Position numbers and translations under genes: made by a program. Under the pieces are notes generated by a model. The model did no database searches, had not been told where the DNA came from, and was given only the letters and a program-made list of their open reading frames with translations. From assembly GCF_036323735.1 (NCBI RefSeq), contig NC_086023.1:9865001-9929000 (forward strand): DNA of 64,000 nucleotides, given 5' to 3'. The stretch is from Rattus norvegicus (taxonomy: Eukaryota; Chordata; Mammalia; Rodentia; Muridae). Of the stretch, positions 38,787-49,392 are shown piece after piece; position 1 is the first letter of the stretch; every line of letters starts with the position of its first letter.

Positions 38787-40007
38787 ATGTGAAATCACAA
38801 GACAAGGTGGCAATTCTTCCCTTCCACTTTGAGACAGGCTCTCCTTTCTGCTGCATAAGTCAGGCTAGCTGGCCTGTGGGCATCTGGAGATTCTCTTACC
38901 TCTGCCTCCCATCTTACCATAGAAATACTGCAGTTATAAATACATTCGTACATGTTTGACTTAATATATAGACTCTGGGGTCCTAAACTCAGTTCCTCCC
39001 CAGCCATCATGATTCATCATGGTTGCCTACTTACTGAAAGTAGAACTTGTCTCGGAGACAAACTTCCAGGTGTTTCCACAGAGGCTGAACTGAGGAATAT
39101 GGGCAGCGCCATCCATGTGCTGGGGACCTAGACTGATTATAAAGAAGACAGCAAAATACACACAAATATTCTACCTTTCTCGGCTTCCTGACTACAGGAC
39201 CCAGTGTGACTAAGTACCACACTTTCCTGCCGCCCAGTAGACTGTACTGTCGTATCATGATCTGAAACAGACTTTTTCTTCCTTAAGATGCTCATGCCAC
39301 ATATTTTGTCAAAGCGATAAGAAAATTAACTAACACTCTTTTATTCCTGCCATACCAGTGTAAGAGTCAAAGCAAGAGACCGACCGGAAATCACTAACCT
39401 GTTACTCCTCAAGCATCTCTGAGGACTCACCCTTACTGTTAGATAGCTAACGTCTACATAAAAGATTAAGCTAAGAAGGTGAGGTGGGAAGCTGAGTTCA
39501 GGACTCACAGGATGCTACTCTGAAGGACTTGCAGGCCAGTAAAGAAAAAAGAAATATACACCTAGGAATATAAGCAAAGCAAAAGAATAAAAACTATACA
39601 TATATCCCAAATACAAGCAAGTATTTATCTGGAATACAGGAAGAGACTTCACTTCCTTCTGAGAGGAGCAGAGGAAAGTGGTAGATTTAAAATGAAATAT
39701 CAAGTGTTTTGGGTCTTATAAACATCAATGTCACAGTCATTACCAAGTCATGGCTTCACCCAGGAAGAAGAGACTTGGCATAGGAGGACTTGTGCCAGAG
39801 TCACCCTAAGTCAACTGAGACTTAAAGGGAAGGGCCAGCAGGCATCTAATCCAAAGATAGTTTAGTTATAAGTAACCCAGGGTTTAATTAATTATTTATT
39901 TTTACCATGAGAAACAGGCCTGGTAAGACCCAAGTGGCTGAGGCTTGTGTAAGAGCACAGGCACATGGCTGACTGGTGATTCAAATATAGACCTGTTTGA
40001 TGTTAGG
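38786..40007. other. Intergenic, nothing recognised
   Basis: No coding or repeat element that I can name. Confidence 0.4.
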
Positions 40008-40024
40008 AGGGAGGGAGAGAGAGA

Positions 40025-40077
<53 letters not shown>
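40008..40077. repeat. (GA)n microsatellite
   Basis: About 70 bp of GA repeats starting with GGAGGGAGAGAG. Confidence 0.95.
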
Positions 40078-40079
<2 letters not shown>

Positions 40080-42230
40080 TTCAAGTATAGAGATACAGAA
40101 CTAGAACATTCTAGAACAAGGTTCAGTAGTCAGGAATGGTGAGGAGGGAAAGGAAACAGAAGCATTAGCAAAGGTCAAAGGCAACAGAAAGCTTGAAGTC
40201 AGGCTAGATAGACAGGGGTTAAAACATAACTTGTGCAGGGCATGCTGTGAGCAACTACTGTCACATTACAGAGGCATGCTTGCATTTTCCCCGTTTGGCG
40301 ATTGTTCTACTGAAACAATGAACTCCGGAGGATTAAAATACCCTAGGAGTCCTCTCCTTGGAGAAGGGAAGGGTGAAGTCCTGGTACAGACAGAAGAGGA
40401 AGAGATTCCACAAAGTTCTGACACCTTTCCAGACAAACAGGAAGAGAGACAAAGATGGTGCAGTGATGGGTAGAACCATACCTCAACCCAGAGTGCTTAG
40501 TTATGTATACTTCTTGTATTTAAGTATAAACCTCGTATCAGACCCTAAAGGTACATCTGTTTTTGTGCCTCTTCCCAATGTGACCACAATGAATCAAGTC
40601 TACTTCCTCTGCTTTCCAGGATTTCTCATCACTCTAGTTGACTTCTTAAGGACTAGTGGCTAAGTCTAGCTCATCGGGACTGCTTGAGCCAAAGCTTTGA
40701 ACCTAAAGTCTCTGGTGACCATATAACTGGGGCTCATGATGTAGTTCCACAAGCAGAGAGACGGAGCTGTGAAGAAGACTAAGTGCCCAGAAAAGTGACA
40801 GAGCCACCCAGAGTAGCATCCAGTGACACTCTGGATGTAGCCAGAGCCTGGTCTGCTGGCCTGATCTATCACTGAGAAGCCCCAAACACGAGTGGGACTG
40901 AAGCTTCTAAGAATCCATGCTGCTCATGGGTAGACCCAGCTCTGTGAGAACCAGATGGGGTAAAAGACGAAAAAATGGCACTGCTGGTTTGTAAGCAAAT
41001 CTTAAACCCTGAAAGCTACCTCCCTCGGGTCAGTAGACAGACATGTTCATATTTAGACAGCAATAGCATCAACTAATTCAGTAGTGGCAAGTAAATAGAA
41101 TGTGGTTAAAATGAAGGCCAGGAACCTAGTTAGATGGTCCGAATTAAATGGAAAGAGCTGTACTACCCAAAGATGCCTCCTCACCTGATGGGAATGCTCA
41201 CTACAGACTATTGTCTATGGTGGAAACGTTACCCACCCGTGGCTGTGTCTGAAATGCCACCATAGCTGCCTGACCAGACAGTGTGCTTCTAGAGCAAGGA
41301 GTATATTCAAGGGCAATCCGGATAGTACTCTCTGTAAGCAAACTGGCTCTGAACTGATTTGGGTAGAGAAGACAACTCCATGAAAGGTGGAGTCCCCAAG
41401 ATGCTGTTTCTGAGCGTCAGTATGAGCGTCTCTACCTAGGAAGGTATGGTGTACTGGACAGGTGGCCAGAGTTAATTCAGAGCTTTATAGACCTCTTGTA
41501 TTTCTTTTGTTCCCACTACCACCTATACCAAAGGAAAGGACCAGCAGGGAATTTTAGCTCTTTCTCCAACCTGAGAGAAACTTGTTCTATGAATTTTAAA
41601 GCTTAAAACTCTGTCTTAGAGGGTACCTAGATTAACAAAGAGGCCTAAACACCAGTCCTGTACCCCTCTGTCTTTATGAAGAGATAAGTAATCGTATGCT
41701 TGTGTCTCCTTACTAGCAGCCTTCACTTCTCTCACAAAGAGACAAAAGCTGACTACCAGGCCCAGGAGAATTCTGGAAAGTGGAGGCTCATTGCCTAGTT
41801 CCTGTGGTTCACAAGCCCTTCCTTCTGGAATAATTTGAAAAGGGCTACAGACATGTGACCTGCATTCTACTCTAGGGCTGGTGCTCCTTTGACAACGCTT
41901 CCGAGGCAGGTTAGGATCAAACACCAAAGAAAACACAAGAAAACCAGAGGGAAGGAGCCCAACAGCCACAGAAGGAATGATCATACTAAGAAACAAGAGG
42001 CAGAGGGGAAAAGCCCAGGGGCTGGAAAGCAGAGTCTCTTCCAACAACTACCTCGATGTTTCCTGTCTGCAAATGGAGATGAAGTCCTTAGCAGACTATT
42101 TGGATAAGAAGATTTAGGAACCAAATGTTCTAGGTGGCCTTTTTTGGGTCCTTATATGAAGTAAACACTTGAAAGAAAAATAATTCTAAGAATAATAGGA
42201 AGGAAGATAAGCCACCTATTAGTGATGCTA
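40078..42230. other. Intergenic up to the LINE-1 insertion, no gene recognised
   Basis: A 143-codon minus-strand open frame (41616-42047) lacks any family signature and is treated as chance. Confidence 0.5.
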
Positions 42231-42244
42231 AAGAATGGTAATAC

Positions 42245-43155
42245 GTGGCTGCCGCCGCAGAGAGCTCATAGGCAGCACCCCACGAGCAAACTTGAGCTTT
42301 GGGACCACAGGTAAGACCAACTTTTCTGCTGCAAGAGACCTGCCTGGTGAACTCAGGACACACAGAGGCAAAATTCCTCTAGGACCGGGCACTTCCGGTG
42401 TTTACCCGGAGTCCCAAACCCGAGGATCCCAGCCCGCAGCAGCTCTCTGCTCCCAAACCCCGTGGGAGAGAGACCTCACCGCCTGGCCAGGTGGGCACTC
42501 CTGAGGCTGCAAAGCGGAAGAGACCACCAACACTGCCAACCCCTGCCCACATTCCTGGCCCAAGAGGAAACTGTATAAGGCCTCTGGGTTCCCGTAGAGG
42601 AGGGCCCAAGACCAGCAGGACCGCTGCGTCTGAGACACTGCCAGAACCTGAAGGGATCTACCGGATAAACAGTTCTCTGCACCCAAATCCCATGGGAGGG
42701 AGAGCTAAACCTTCAGAGAGGCAGACATGCCTGGGAAACCAGAAGAGACTGAACTCTGCACACATCTCTGACACCAGAGGAAAACACCAAACGCCATCTG
42801 GAACCCTGGTGCACGGAAGCTCCCAGAAAGGGCGGCGCAGATCTTCCTGGTTGCCGCTGCAGCGGAGAGCTTGTAAGCAACACCCCACGAGCAAACTTGA
42901 GCCTCGGGACCACAGGTAAGACCAACTTTTCTGCTGCAAGTGACCTGCCTGGTGAACTCCAAACACAGATCCACAGCAACAGCTGAAGACCTGTAGATAG
43001 GAAAAACTACACGCCCGAAAGCAGAAAACTCTGTCCCCATAACTGGCTGAAAGGAAACAGGAAAACAGGCCTACAGCAATCCTGACACACAGGCTTATAG
43101 GACAGTCTAGCCACTGTCAGAAATAGCAGAACAAAGTAACACTAGAGATAATCTG
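42245..43155 (+). promoter_or_regulatory. LINE-1 5' UTR / internal promoter with a 605-bp-spaced direct repeat
   Basis: A block of about 115 bp containing CACGAGCAAACTTGAGC and GGTAAGACCAACTTTTCTGC occurs at 42245-42360 and again at 42850-42965, with a 605-bp offset. A weaker repeat of CTGCxCCCAAAxCCCxTGGG occurs at 42446 and 42677. The region is CpG- and GC-rich compared with its surroundings. It carries the RNA polymerase II internal promoter in this family. Confidence 0.75.
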
Positions 43156-44231
43156 ATGGCGAGAGGCAAGCGCAGGAACCCAAGCAACAGAAACCAAGAC
43201 TACATGGCATCATCGGAGCCCAATTCTCCCACCAAACCAAACACTGAATATCCAAACACACCAGAAAAGCAAGACCTAGATTTAAAATCATATTTGATCA
43301 TGATGCTGGAGGACTTCAAGAAAGACGTGAAGAACTCCCTTAGAGAAACACAGGAAAACATAAATAAACAAGTAGAAGCCTACAGAGAGGAATCGCAAAA
43401 ATCCCTGAAAGAATTCCAGGAAAACACAATCAAACAGTTGAAGGAATTAAAAATGGAAATAGAAGCAATCAAGAAAGAACACATGGAAACAACCCTGGAT
43501 ATAGAAAACCAAAAGAAGAGACAAGGAGCTGTAGATACAAGCTTCACCAACAGAATACAAGAGATGGAAGAGAGAATCTCAGGAGCAGAAGATTCCTTAG
43601 AAATCATTGACTCAACTGTCAAAGATAATGTAAAGCAGAAAAAGCTACTGGTCCAAAACATACAGGAAATCCAGGACTCAATGAGAAGATCAAACCTAAG
43701 GATAATAGGTATAGAAGAGAGTGAAGACTCCCAGCTCACAGGACCAGTAAATATCTTCAACAAAATCATAGAAGAAAACTTCCCTAACCTAAAAAAAGAG
43801 ATACCCATAGACATACAAGAAGCCTACAGAACTCCAAATAGATTGGACCACAAAAGAAACACCTCCCTTCACATAATAGTCAAAACACCAAACGCACAAA
43901 ATAAAGAAAGAATATTAAAAGCAGTAAGGGAAAAAGGTCAAGTAACATATAAAGGCAGACCTATCAGAATCACACCAGATTTTCGCCAGAGACTATGAAA
44001 GCCAGAAGATCCTGGACTGATGTCATACAGACCCTAAGAGAACACAAATGCCAGCCCAGGTTACTGAATCCTGCAAAACTCTCAATTAACATAGATGGAG
44101 AAACCAAGATATTCCATGACAAAACCAAATTTACACAATATCTTTCTACAAATCCAGCACTACAAAGGATAATAAATGGTAAAGCCCAACATAAGGAGGC
44201 AAGCTATACCCTAGAAGAAGCAAAAAACTAA
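43156..44231 (+). pseudogene. LINE-1 ORF1, frameshifted
   Basis: ORF1p is the trimeric RNA-binding chaperone of LINE-1. ATG at 43156 opens a basic N-terminus (MARGKRRN), then a long coiled coil (about residues 45-150), then the RRM with MRRSNLRIIGIEE, and the conserved REKG of the C-terminal domain. The frame breaks at the T run 43980-43983, giving TGA at 43996-43998. The remaining C-terminal domain (KARRSWTDVIQTLREH to TLEEAKN) continues in another frame to 44231. The pattern fits one missing base. Confidence 0.93.
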
Positions 44232-44236
44232 TCGTC

Positions 44237-47200
44237 TTGGCAACAAAACAAAGAGAAGAAAAGCAAACAAACATAACCTCATATCCAAATATGAATATAA
44301 CAGGAAGCAATAATCACTATTCCTTAATATCTCTCAACATCAATGGACACAACTCCCCAATAAAAAGACATAGATTAACAAACTGGATACGCAACGAGGA
44401 CCCTGCATTCTGCTGCCTACAGGAAACACACCTCAGAGACAAAGACAGACACTACCTCAGAGTGAAAGGCTGCAAACAACTTTCCAAGCAAATGGTCAGA
44501 AGAAGCAAGCTGGAGTAGCCATTCTAATATCAAATAAAATCAATTTTCAACTAAAAGTCATCAAAAAAGATAAGGAAGGACACTTCATATTCATCAAAGG
44601 AAAAAAATCCACCAAGATGAACTCTCAATCCTAAATATCTATGCCCCAAATACAAGGGCACCTACATATGTAAAAGAAACCTTACTAAAGCTCAAAACAC
44701 ACATTGTACCTCACACAATAATAGTAGGAGATTTCAACACCCCACTCTCATCAATGGACAGATCATGGAAACAGAAATTAAACAGAGACGTAGACAGACT
44801 AAGAGAAGTCATGAGCCAAATGGACTTAACAGATATTTATAGAACATTCTATCCTAAAACAAAAGGATATATCTTCTTCTCAGATCTTCATGGTACTTTC
44901 TCCAAAATTGACCATATATTTGGTCAAAAAACGGGCCTCAACAGGTACAGAAAGATAGAAATAATCCCATGCGTCTATCGAACCACCACTGCCTAAAACT
45001 GGTCTTCAATAACAATAAGGTAAGAATGCCCACATATATGTGGAAATTGAACAATGCTCTACTCAATGATAACCTGGTCAAGGAAGAACTAAAGAAAGAA
45101 ATTAAAGACTTTTTAGAATTTAATGAAAATGAAGGTACAACATACCCAAACTTATGGGACACAATGAAAGCTGTGCTAAGTGGAAAACTCATAGCTCTGA
45201 GTGCCTGCAGAAAGAAACAGGAAAGAGCATATGTCAGTAGCTTGACAGCACACCTAAAAGCTCTAGAACAAAAAGAAGCAAATAAACCCAGGAGGAGTAG
45301 AAGGCAGGAAATAATCAAACTCAGAGCTGAAATCAACCAAGTAGAAACAAAAAGGACCATAGAAAGAATCAACAGAACCAAAAGTTGGTTCTTTGAGAAG
45401 ATCAACAAGATAGATAAACCCTTAGCCAGACTAAGCAGAGGACACAGAGAGTGTGTCCAAATTAACAAAATCAGAAATGAAAAGGGAGACATAACTACAG
45501 ATTCAGAGGAAATTCAAAAAATCATCAGATCTTACTATAAAAGCCTATATTCAACAAAACTTGAAAATCTGCAGGAAATGGACAATTTCCTAGACAGATA
45601 CCAGGTACCGAAGTTAAATCAGGAACAGATAAACCAGTTAAACAACTAACTCCTAAGGAAATAGAAGCAATCATTAAAGGTCTCCCAACCAAAAAGAGCC
45701 CAGGTCCAGACGGGTTTAGTGCAGAAGTCTATCAGACCTTCATAGAAGACCTCATACCAATATTATCTAAATTACTCCACAAAATTGAAACAGATGGAGC
45801 ACTACCGAATTCCTTCTGTGAAGCCACAATTACTCTAATACCTAAACCACACAAAGACCCAACAAAGAAAGAGAACTTCAGACCAATTTCCCTTATGAAT
45901 ATCGATGCAAAAATACTCAATAAAATTCTGGCAAACCGAATCCAAGAGCACATCAAAACAATCATTCACCATGATCAAGTAGGCTTCATCCCAGGCATGC
46001 AGGGATGGTTTAATATACGGAAAACCATCCACGTGATCCATTATATAAACAAACTGAAAGAACAAAACCACATGATCATTTCATTAGATGCTGAGAAAGC
46101 ATTTGACAAAATTCAACACCCCTTCATGATAAAAGTCCTGGAAAGAATAGGAATTCAAGGCTCATACCTAAACATAGTAAAAGCCATATACAGCAAACCA
46201 GTTGCTAACATTAAACTAAATGGAGAGAAACTTGAAGCAATCCCACTAAAATCAGGGACTAGACAAGGCTGCCAACTCTCTCCCTACTTATTCAATATAG
46301 TTCTTGAAGTTCTAGCCAGAGCAATCAGACAACAAAAGGAGGTCAAGGGGATACAGATCAGAAAAGAAGTCAAAATATCACTATTTGCAGATGATATGAT
46401 AGTATATTTAAGTGATCCCAAAAGTTCCACCAGAGAACTACTAAAGCTGATAAACAACTTCAGCAAAGTGGCTGGGTATAAAATTAACTCAAATAAATCA
46501 GTAGCCTTCCTCTACACAAAAGAGAAACAAGCTGAGAAAGAAATTAGGGAAACGACACCCTTCATAATAGACCCAAACAATATAAAGTACCTCGGTGTGA
46601 CTTTAACCAAGCAAGTAAAAGATCTGTACAGTAAGAACTTCAAGACTCTGAAGAAAGAAATTGAAGAAGACCTCAGAAGATGGAAAGATCTCCCATGCTC
46701 ATGGATTGGCAGGATTAATATAGTAAAAATGGCCATTTTACCAAAAGCAATCTACAGATTCAATGCAATCCCCATCAAAATACCAATCCAATTCTTCAAA
46801 GAGTTAGACAGAACAATTTGCAAATTCATCTGGAATAACAAAAAACCCAGGATAGCTAAAGCTATCCTCAACAATAAAAGGACTTCAGGGGGAATCACTA
46901 TCCCTGAACTCAAGCAGTACTACAGAGCAATAGTGATAAAAACTGCATGGTATTGGTACAGAGACAGACAGATAGACCAATGGAACAGAATTGAAGACCC
47001 AGAAATGAACCCACACACCTATGGGCACTTGATTTTTGACAAAGAAGCCAAAACCATCCAATGGAAAAAAGATAGCATTTTCAGCAAATGGTGCTGATTC
47101 AACTGGAGGTCAACATGTAGAAGAATGCAGATCGATCCATGCTTATCACCCTGTACAAAGCTTAAGTCCAAGTGGATCAAGGAACTCCACATCAAACCAG

Positions 47201-48318
47201 ACACACTCAAACTAATAGAAGAAAAACTAGGGAAGCATCTGGAACACATGGGCACTGGAAAAAATTTCCTGAGCAAAACACCAATGGCTTATGCTCTAAG
47301 ATCAAGAATCAACAAATGGGATCTCATAAAACTGCAAAGCTTCTGTAAGGCAAAGGACACTGTGGTTAGGACAAAACGGCAACCAACAGATTGGGAAAAG
47401 ATCTTTACCAATCCTACAACAGATAGAGGCCTTATATCCAAAATATACAAAGAACTCAAGAAGTTAGACCGCAGGGAGACAAATAACCCTATTAAAAAAT
47501 TGGGTTCAGAGCTAAACAAAGAATTCACAGCTGAGGAATGCCGAATGGCTGAGAAACACCTAAAGAAATGTTCAACATCTTTAGTCATAAGGGAAATGCA
47601 AATCAAAACAACCCTGAGATTTCACCTCACACCAGTGAGAATGGCTAAGATCAAAAACTCAGGTGACAGCAGATGCTGGCGAGGATGTGGAGAAAGAGGA
47701 ACACTCCTCCATTGTTGGTGGGATTGCAGACTGGTAAAACCATTCTGGAAATCAGTCTGGAGGTTCCTCAGAAAATTGGACATTGAACTGCCTGAGGATC
47801 CAGCTATACCTCTCTTGAGCATATACCCAAAAGATGCCCCAACATATAAAAGAGACACGTGCGGGGGCTGGAGAGATGGCTCAGCGGTTAAGAGCACCTG
47901 ACTGCTCTTCCAGAGGTCCTGAGTTCAATTCCCAGCAACCACATGGTGGCTCACAACCATCTGTAAAGAGATCCAATGCCCTCTTCTGGTGTGTCTGAAG
48001 ACAGCTACAGTGTACTTATATATAATAAATAAATAAATCTTTAAAAAAAAAAACAAAAGAGACACGTGCTCCACTATGTTCATCGCAGCCTTATTTATAA
48101 TAGCCAGAAGCTGGAAAGAACCCAGATGCCCTTCAACAGAGGAATGGATACAGAAAATATGGTACATCTACACAATGGAATATTACTCAGCTATCAAAAA
48201 CAATGACTTTATGAAATTCGTAGGCAAATGGTTGGAACTGGAAAATATCATCCTGAGTGAGATAACCCAATCACAGAAAAACACACATGGTATGCCCTCA
48301 TTGATAAGTGGCTATTAG
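44237..48318 (+). pseudogene. LINE-1 ORF2 (endonuclease-reverse transcriptase), multiply broken
   Basis: ORF2p carries an APE-type endonuclease, a reverse transcriptase and a Cys-rich C-terminus. The usual start position is TTG here. Endonuclease motifs CLQETHL and GDFNTPL are visible. Frame breaks occur near 44473-44477, in the A run 44601-44607, near 44975 (inside the catalytic SDHH motif) and near 45643-45650. The reverse transcriptase is one intact block with SGTRQGCQLSPYLFN and FADD (46384-46395). A TGA replaces an expected Trp at 47095-47097. A B2 SINE interrupts the C-terminal part at 47863. The Cys segment RCWRGCGERGTLLHCWWDC lies just before it. The last codons (SLISGY) end at 48318. 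Confidence 0.93.
47863..48054 (+). mobile_element. B2 SINE nested in LINE-1 ORF2
   Basis: GGGGGCTGGAGAGATGGCTC, then TTAAGAGCACCTGACTGCTC, then CTCTTCTGGTGTGTCTGAAG, and AATAAATAAATAAATC before poly(A). This is a nearly consensus B2. Flanks AAAAGAGACACGTGC are identical at 47848-47862 and 48055-48069. The net 207-bp gain is a multiple of three, so the ORF2 frame is the same on both sides, but the B2 supplies a TGA at 47899. Confidence 0.96.
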
Positions 48319-49040
48319 CCCAAACGCTTGAATTACCCTAGATGCCTAGAACAAATGAAACTCAAGACGGATGATCAAAATGTGAATGCTTCACTCCTTC
48401 TTTAAAAGGGGAACAAGAATACCCTTGGCAGTGAATAGAGAGGCAAAGATTAAAACAGACACAGAAGGAACACCCATTCAGAGCCTGCCCCACATGTGGC
48501 CCATACATATACAGCCCTCCAATTAGACAAGATGGATGAAGCAAAGAAGTGCAGGCCGACAGGAGCCGGATGTAGATCGCTCCTGAGAGACACAGCCAGA
48601 ATACAGCAAACACAGAGGCGAATGCCAGCAGTAAACCACTGAACTGAGAATAGGACCCCTGTTGAAGGAATCAGAGAAAGAACTGGAAGAGCTTGAAGGG
48701 GCTCGAGACCCCTTATGAACAACAATGCCAAGCAACCAGAGCTTCCAGGGACTAAGCCACTACCTAAAGACTATACATGGACTGACCCTGGACTCTGACC
48801 CCATAGGTAGCAATGAATAACCTAGTAAGAGCACCAGTGGAAGGGGAAGCCCTGGGTCCTGCTAAGACTGAACCCCCAGTGAACTAGATTGTTGGGGGGA
48901 GGGCAGCAATGGGGGGAGGATGGGGAGGGAAACACCGATAAGAAAGGGGAGGGGGGAGGGGGATGTTTGCCCGAAACCTGGGAAAGGGAATAACACTCGT
49001 AATGTATATAAGAAATACTCAAGTTAATAATAAAAAAAAA
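48319..49040 (+). other. LINE-1 3' UTR with G-rich polypurine tract and poly(A)
   Basis: Noncoding 3' region after ORF2. The stretch 48890-48962 holds many G runs (GGGGGG, GGGG, GGGGGG), able to form G-quadruplexes. It ends in AATAATAAA plus A's just before the duplicated target. Confidence 0.85.
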
Positions 49041-49054
49041 AAGAATGGTAATAC

Positions 49055-49264
49055 TTATCCTCAAGAAAATGCCCATATTTTTTAAAAGTCTATGATAAAA
49101 TGTAAACAAGTTCTAGATTTTGTTTTCATTTAGTTACCAAGAAGAGAAAGAAGCAAAGGAAAGAATCAGAAAAGTATGGGAGGGGGAGGAAGAAAGGAAG
49201 GAAGGAAAACAGAAAAGGAGAAAGAAAATGGGAATTAGGACATATATAGATTAGTAGTCAGTCA
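49055..49264. other. Intergenic with A/G-rich stretch 49140-49230
   Basis: GGAAGAAAGGAAGGAAGG-type simple sequence; nothing else recognised. Confidence 0.6.
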
Positions 49265-49392
49265 TGTGTTGCTTTGTCCTCTTTCTTTGTTTTGAGACTG
49301 TCTCACTCTGCAGCCCAGTATGATCATGAACCCATGATCCTCCTGCCTCTATTCTCTGAATCCTGGATTACAGGTGTCACCATGCCTGTTTA
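49265..49392 (-). repeat. B1-type SINE
   Basis: TTTTGAGACTGTCTCACTCT, then CCCATGATCCTCCTGCCTCT, then GATTACAGGTGTCACCATGC is a reversed, diverged B1/7SL-like SINE. Confidence 0.75.

Larger units (their letters stand above)
42245..49040 (+). mobile_element. Full-length rodent LINE-1 (L1Rn type), inactivated, with nested B2
   Basis: The element is 6.8 kb: 5' UTR, ORF1, ORF2, G-rich 3' UTR and a short poly(A). It is flanked by a perfect 14-bp duplication (AAGAATGGTAATAC at 42231-42244 and 49041-49054), so it inserted by target-primed reverse transcription. ORF1 and ORF2 both carry frameshifts, ORF2 also has a lost start, an internal stop and a B2 insertion, so this copy cannot mobilise itself as written. 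Subfamily is inferred from overall similarity. Confidence 0.95.

Noticed and set aside
41616..42047. Minus-strand 143-codon frame with a hydrophobic N-terminus
   Set aside because: No family signature, splice context or promoter. Length is compatible with chance in this amount of sequence.
42398..42966. Open frames of 100-173 codons on both strands in the LINE-1 5' UTR
   Set aside because: GC-rich untranslated leader of the element. Frames are not conserved coding regions of LINE-1.
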